Assembly: GCA_944386555.1 (NCBI GenBank)
Contig: CALXBN010000016.1
Span: 1-64,000, forward strand
Direction: 5' to 3'
From: an uncultured Ruthenibacterium sp.
GTDB lineage: Bacteria; Bacillota; Clostridia; Oscillospirales; Ruminococcaceae
DNA length: 64,000 bases
Below, in pieces: positions 59,929 through 64,000 of this stretch (within the stretch, counting starts at the first letter, position 1; every line of letters begins with the position of its first letter). A program made the translations under genes and the position numbers. The notes beneath the pieces are model-generated. The model did not search any database. It had not been told where the DNA came from and saw only the letters and a program-made list of their open reading frames with translations.

Positions 59929-61590
59929 GTGATTCGCCAATGGAATGAAGAATCCTTAGACCACCGCAACGCCCTGCTGTATGCCATGGGCATCAGCGAA
60001 GAGGACGCCAAGCGCCCCATCATCGGGCTGGTGAATTCCTGGAATGAAATGAACCCCGGCCATTTCCCCTTCAAGGACGTGATCGCCGAGATGAAGGAGG
60101 AAATCTACGCCGCCGGCGGCCTGGCGTTGGAGCTGCCCATCACGGGCATCTGCGACGGCATCTGCTCCAATACCCCCGGCGACCGTTACACACTGCCTGC
60201 CCGGGATATGGTATCCAGTGAAGTGGAAACTGTGGCCGAGCTGAACGGCCTGGAGGGCATGGTGATCATGGCCACCTGCGACAAGGTGGTGCCCGGCATG
60301 GTGATGGGCGCGCTGCGGGTGAACATCCCCACGGTGATGTTCACCGGCGGCTATATGGCTGCCGGCCGGCTGAACGGCCGCATGCTCACACTCACCCATA
60401 CCAAACAGGCCTATGCCGCCTATGTGGCGGGGGATATCAGCCGGGAGGAGTATAAGGATGTAGTGCGCAATGCCTGCCCCACCCCCGGCGCCTGCCCCTT
60501 TATGGGCACGGCCAACACCATGTGCGCCATGGCCGAGATCCTGGGTTTTGCCCCTCACGGCAACGCCAGCTGCCGCAGCCAGACGCCCAGATGGCATGAG
60601 CTGGCCCGCCAGGCTGCCCGGCAGGTGATGTACGCCTGGGAGCATGAGATCCGCCCCAGCGATTTCATTGCCCAGAACAGTTTTGAAAATGTGGTGCGCT
60701 ACATGATGGCCACCGGCGGCAGCACCAACAGCGTGCTGCACATCCCGGCACTGGCGCGCCAGGTGGGGTGCGACATCACCCCTGAGACCTTCGACGAGAT
60801 CAGCCGCCAGGTGCCCGTCATCAGCACCATTTACCCCAACCATCCCACCTATACGATGGAGGAGTTCGAGGCTGCCGGCGGCCTGGGCGCTGTGGTGAAA
60901 GAACTGGCCGCCGCAGGCAAGATCGATACCAATGCCAAGGGGATGTTCGGCACCATCGGAGACAAGGCAGCCCTGGCGGAAAACAGGAATCCCGATGTGA
61001 TCCACCCCGTTTCAGATCCCATCCACGAGCAAGGCGGCCTGGCAGTGCTTCACGGCAACATCGGCACCGACAGCGCCATTGTGAAATTTTCCGCCGTGGA
61101 CCCGGCTGCCTGGGTTTTCAGCGGCCCGGCCAAATGCTATGACAGCCAGGACGATGCCTGGCACGCCATCCTGAAGGATGAGATCGTGGCCGGCGACGTG
61201 GTGGTTATCCGCTATGAGGGGCCCAAGGGCAGCCCCGGTATGCCCCATATGGAGACCTTCATGGCCGCCGTGCTGGGCAAGGGCCTGGGCACAAAGATCG
61301 CCCTGGTGTCCGACGGGCGCTTTTCCGGCGCCACCGGCGGCCTGGCCATCGGCCATGTGAGCCCCGAGGCCTATGAGGGCGGCAACCTGGCACTGATCCA
61401 AAATGGCGATATGGTGCACATTGACATTGAAAAGCGCACGCTGACGGTGGATGTCTCCGATGACGAATTTGCGCGGCGCAAAGCCGGCTGGAAACCTGTG
61501 GTGAAGCCCGCTGCGGGCTGGTTGGCACTGTACCGCAGAGTGTGCACTTCGGCCCACCGGGGCGCTACTGTGTACTGGGACAAAGACTGA
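59929..61590 (+). CDS. IlvD/Edd-family dehydratase, probably acting on a sugar acid
   Basis: 553 residues from GTG. Fe-S and active-site motifs: [16 protein letters not shown] (signature 1), [20 protein letters not shown] and [22 protein letters not shown] (signature 2 with the catalytic Ser). At the position where [2Fe-2S] sugar-acid dehydratases have an N-terminal Cys the sequence reads MNPGH, and it has extra Cys in [11 protein letters not shown]. No other ilv gene is near, and the LacI/isomerase/ene-reductase context points to a sugar or polyol acid rather than valine synthesis. Confidence 0.88.
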   Translation: MIRQWNEESLDHRNALLYAMGISEEDAKRPIIGLVNSWNEMNPGHFPFKDVIAEMKEEIYAAGGLALELPITGICDGICSNTPGDRYTLPARDMVSSEVETVAELNGLEGMVIMATCDKVVPGMVMGALRVNIPTVMFTGGYMAAGRLNGRMLTLTHTKQAYAAYVAGDISREEYKDVVRNACPTPGACPFMGTANTMCAMAEILGFAPHGNASCRSQTPRWHELARQAARQVMYAWEHEIRPSDFIAQNSFENVVRYMMATGGSTNSVLHIPALARQVGCDITPETFDEISRQVPVISTIYPNHPTYTMEEFEAAGGLGAVVKELAAAGKIDTNAKGMFGTIGDKAALAENRNPDVIHPVSDPIHEQGGLAVLHGNIGTDSAIVKFSAVDPAAWVFSGPAKCYDSQDDAWHAILKDEIVAGDVVVIRYEGPKGSPGMPHMETFMAAVLGKGLGTKIALVSDGRFSGATGGLAIGHVSPEAYEGGNLALIQNGDMVHIDIEKRTLTVDVSDDEFARRKAGWKPVVKPAAGWLALYRRVCTSAHRGATVYWDKD

Positions 61591-61637
61591 CCCGGACGCA
61601 GCCATCATGCAGTGGAGAGGAGAGGAGAGAGGACGCC

Positions 61638-62651
61638 ATGACCAATATCAAAGATGTGGCCAGCCTGGCCGGTGTTTCCGCCAGCACGGTGTCGCGGGTG
61701 CTCAACGGCAAAAGCTATGTGAACGAGGCCACCCGCCAGCGTGTATTGGAGGCGGTGCAGCAAACCAATTACCGCCCCAATGTGCTGGCCAAAAGCCTGA
61801 AGATGGGCCAAAGCAAGATGATCTGCATCATGGTGCCCTCCATCCAAAACTCCATTTTCCCGGAGATCACCCGCGGGGTAGAGGACGTGGCGCGCAAAAA
61901 CGGATTCAGCGTCATCCTGTGCAATACCGATGAGGACACTGCGGTGGAGAAGGCATACATCGACAAGATGAAAACCCGGTGGATCGACGGGTTCATCGTG
62001 TGCTCCAGCATCGGGGACGCCTCTCATATCCGTGCCCTGCGGGCGGAGGGCTTCCCGCTGGTGCTGGTGAACCGCTTCGCCGAGGAGGACATCGGCAAGA
62101 TGGACATTGTCTCGGTGGACTCTTTCCAGGCGGCCTACAATGGCGTCAAATACCTGATCACGACGGGCCACCGGCGCATCGCCCTGGCCTATGGGCGGGA
62201 GGAGCTGTTTTTCTATCGGGAGCGCTACCGCGGCTACTGCCAGGCCCTGGCGGACGGAGGCATTCCCTACGACGAGGCCCTGGTGATGCGAGAAACCAGC
62301 GGCAGCGACAGCTTTTACGGCATGACCCAGGAGGTGATGCGCCTGGACAGCCCCCCGGACGCCATCTTCACCACCAGTGACCCCAAGGCATTTGTGGTGA
62401 TGCACGCGCTGCACGACATGGGCGTGCGCATCCCCAGGGATGTGTCGGTGCTGGGCTTCGACAACGTGAACCTGTCCAGCATGGTAGAGCCGCCCCTTTC
62501 CACTGTGGCCCAGCCCCTGTATGAGATGGGGGCGGTGTCGGCCAAAAACCTGCTTCGGCAGATCCGCTATAAAGAACAGAACGGCCAGCTGCCTGCCCCG
62601 GTGCGCCATGTGCTGGAGGTGAACCTGGTGGTGCGCCGTTCCACCCGATAA
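61638..62651 (+). CDS. LacI/GalR-family transcriptional regulator
   Basis: 337 residues. N-terminal LacI helix-turn-helix (TNIKDVASLAGVSASTVSRV, hinge YRPNVLAKSLKMG) and the periplasmic-binding-like effector domain (IMVPSIQNSIFPEITRGVED, GHRRIALAYG, DAIFTTSDPKAFVVMHAL, VSVLGFDNV). It is embedded in the operon, so it should be autoregulated through the promoter at 54737; the palindromes in that leader fit a LacI operator. Confidence 0.94.
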   Translation: MTNIKDVASLAGVSASTVSRVLNGKSYVNEATRQRVLEAVQQTNYRPNVLAKSLKMGQSKMICIMVPSIQNSIFPEITRGVEDVARKNGFSVILCNTDEDTAVEKAYIDKMKTRWIDGFIVCSSIGDASHIRALRAEGFPLVLVNRFAEEDIGKMDIVSVDSFQAAYNGVKYLITTGHRRIALAYGREELFFYRERYRGYCQALADGGIPYDEALVMRETSGSDSFYGMTQEVMRLDSPPDAIFTTSDPKAFVVMHALHDMGVRIPRDVSVLGFDNVNLSSMVEPPLSTVAQPLYEMGAVSAKNLLRQIRYKEQNGQLPAPVRHVLEVNLVVRRSTR

Positions 62652-62673
62652 CCCCTGCGAGGAGGTGCATCCC

Positions 62674-63525
62674 ATGAATCCCCTTGGCATCAATCTGTGG
62701 AATTGGCGGCCGGAACTGGACGAAGGCTGTTTGGGCCTGCCGGAAAAAATTGCCCGCATGGGCTTTACCGCCATCGAACTGCCCATGACCCAGCCCCGGG
62801 TGCCTTCGGCCCTGGCCCGTCAGGTACGGGACAGCGGCCTGGCCGTGAGCCTGTGCGCCGCCATGGTGCCCGGGCGGGATCTTTCCAATTTCGACGCCGG
62901 GGTGCGCCGCAGCACCGAAGCGTATATCACCGCCTGCCTGGAATCCGGCCGGCAGCTGGGCGCCAGCGTGTTCGCCGGGCCGCTGTACGCTGGTGGAGGA
63001 AAGCGCCACCGCCTGTCCGCCGAGGACGCAAAGCGGGAGTGGGAGCTGGCAGTGACCGGCCTGCGGGCCATGGCCCGGCGCGCCGCCGACTGCGGGATGA
63101 CCCTGGCCCTGGAACCCTTGTGCCGCTACCGCACCAGCGTGGTGAATACCGCTGCCCAGGCGCTGCAGATGATCGAGGATATCGGCGAGGACAACGTGGG
63201 CGTCCATTTCGACACCTACCAGGCCTGCCTGGAGGAGCGGGATTTGTGCGCGGCCCTGGAGCAGGTGCTGGCAGCGGGCAAGCTGTACCATCTGCACGCC
63301 TGCGCCAACAACCGGGGCGCCCCCGGCCAGGGCGTGCTGCCCTGGCACAGGATTCTGGGCCTGCTGGTGCAGTACGGCTACGCCGGCCACATCACCATGG
63401 AGACCTTTGCCCCCGGCGGCATGGACGCCAGCTGGGTACAGGTGCACGACGCTCCGGACCAGCTGGCCCAGGAGGGCATTGATTATCTGCGCACTTATTT
63501 TGAACGGCAGCCGGCGCAGGCGTGA
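62674..63525 (+). CDS. Sugar phosphate isomerase/epimerase-type TIM-barrel protein
   Basis: 283 residues, xylose-isomerase-like TIM barrel (AP_endonuc_2 family). MTLALEPLCRY (metal Glu), VGVHFDTYQACLEE (metal His/Asp), YHLHACANNRGAPGQG and ITMETFAPGG (last Glu) give the usual E-D-H-E metal site. Related to IolE/IolI, tagatose 3-epimerase and similar enzymes. 22 bases after lacI with GAGGAGG. Expected to isomerize or dehydrate the imported compound. Confidence 0.88.
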   Translation: MNPLGINLWNWRPELDEGCLGLPEKIARMGFTAIELPMTQPRVPSALARQVRDSGLAVSLCAAMVPGRDLSNFDAGVRRSTEAYITACLESGRQLGASVFAGPLYAGGGKRHRLSAEDAKREWELAVTGLRAMARRAADCGMTLALEPLCRYRTSVVNTAAQALQMIEDIGEDNVGVHFDTYQACLEERDLCAALEQVLAAGKLYHLHACANNRGAPGQGVLPWHRILGLLVQYGYAGHITMETFAPGGMDASWVQVHDAPDQLAQEGIDYLRTYFERQPAQA

Positions 63526-63574
63526 GCGAAACGTTCATCCCACGCTGTGCTTTGAGCGAGGAGGTTACATAACG

Positions 63575-64000
63575 ATGGCAGCACACGAAAAATTCAACTT
63601 CAAAACACTGGACGAGGTGAAGGCCAAGGCGGCCGAACTGCACACCGGCCTGGAATTCAGCGACGATTTGAGCCCGCTGTTCCAGCCCAGGAAGGTGGGA
63701 GGGCGCACCGCGCCCAACTCCCTGGCAGTTCTGCCCATGGAAGGCTGCGATTCCAACACCGACGGTTCGCCCAGCGAGCTGGTGGAGCGCCGGTACCTGC
63801 GTTTTGCCGGCGGCGGCGCCGGCCTGCTGTGGTGGGAGGCCTGTGCCGTGGTGCCCGAGGGCCGGGCCAACGAGCTGCAGATGATGCTGACGGCCTCCAA
63901 CCGCAGCAAATTCGCTGCCCTGCTGAAAAAGACCAACGCCGAGGCCGCGGACCGCAACGGCAGCGGCCACAAGCCGGTCAATATCCTGCAGCTGACCCAT
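63575..64000 (+). CDS. Old Yellow Enzyme-family NADH:flavin oxidoreductase (3' end outside the window)
   Basis: The first 142 residues are present and the frame is open to the last base. LSPLFQPRKVGGRTAPNSLAVLPMEGC is the FMN-binding opening (only shorter pieces matter: APNSLAVLPMEG), then ERRYLRFAGGGAGLLWWEAC and, at the edge, ILQLTH, the strand that carries the active-site Gln/His region. Family members reduce C=C bonds of enoates or dienoates with NAD(P)H. GAGGTTACATAACG precedes ATG; 49 bases after the isomerase gene. Confidence 0.85.
   Translation, partial: MAAHEKFNFKTLDEVKAKAAELHTGLEFSDDLSPLFQPRKVGGRTAPNSLAVLPMEGCDSNTDGSPSELVERRYLRFAGGGAGLLWWEACAVVPEGRANELQMMLTASNRSKFAALLKKTNAEAADRNGSGHKPVNILQLTH

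Noticed and set aside
1..64000. CRISPR arrays, insertion sequences, prophage genes, tRNA or rRNA genes
   Set aside because: No regular repeat-spacer pattern, transposase, integrase, phage structural protein, or recognizable tRNA/rRNA sequence was found on either strand by reading.

Overview
The window looks like a chromosomal contig of a GC-rich, endospore-lineage gut Clostridium (Oscillospirales/Ruminococcaceae type). The reasons are spo0A beside spoIVB, yabP/yabQ, cdaA-cdaR, a long rel enzyme, strong GGAGG ribosome sites with many GTG/TTG starts, and promoters that are short AT-rich islands in GC-rich DNA. I see no rRNA, tRNA, CRISPR array, transposase or phage gene. Very many antisense and out-of-frame ORFs exist because of the base composition and were not annotated.

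Layout. 1-3.5 kb: a YesM/YesN-type two-component pair. 3.8-11.1 kb: an accessory locus with a membrane protein carrying two SGNH hydrolase domains, a TetR regulator, a third SGNH hydrolase, and a 1083-residue acyl-AMP ligase/ACP/thioester-reductase megaenzyme. 11.2-16 kb: spo0A, spoIVB and a Ca2+-type P-ATPase, all on the minus strand. 16.1-18 kb: a processive-type GT2 glycosyltransferase and a GtrA protein. 18-25.9 kb: a catabolic-looking island (YheO-type regulator, aminotransferase, an amidohydrolase plus a paralogue that has lost every metal ligand, a GntP-like transporter, a dihydroorotase/hydantoinase-like enzyme). 26-48.9 kb: mostly housekeeping genes (ispDF fusion, cdaA-cdaR, recJ-rel-dtd-hemZ, hup-rqcP-yabP-yabQ-divIC-S1 protein, hpf, acpS, HD protein, mazF). 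49-54.4 kb: a large membrane protein, a frameshifted ECF sigma/anti-sigma pair, an orphan CCA-enzyme-like C-terminal protein, and murC. 54.9-64 kb (runs off the end): one long plus-strand operon joining a LIV-type ABC transporter to a VOC protein, an IlvD/Edd dehydratase, a LacI regulator, a TIM-barrel isomerase and an Old Yellow Enzyme.

Three loci are the best candidates for undescribed systems: the SGNH/TetR/acyl-ligase-reductase locus, the active/dead amidohydrolase pair, and the LIV-ABC/dehydratase/ene-reductase operon with two matching LacI-type palindromes in its leader. Regulatory observations that deserve a look are the spoIVB Shine-Dalgarno buried in the terminator of the gene before it, three helically phased ATTACCA repeats at the spo0A promoter, a preserved internal ribosome site inside the ispDF fusion, and a nested hairpin before an antitoxin-less mazF.
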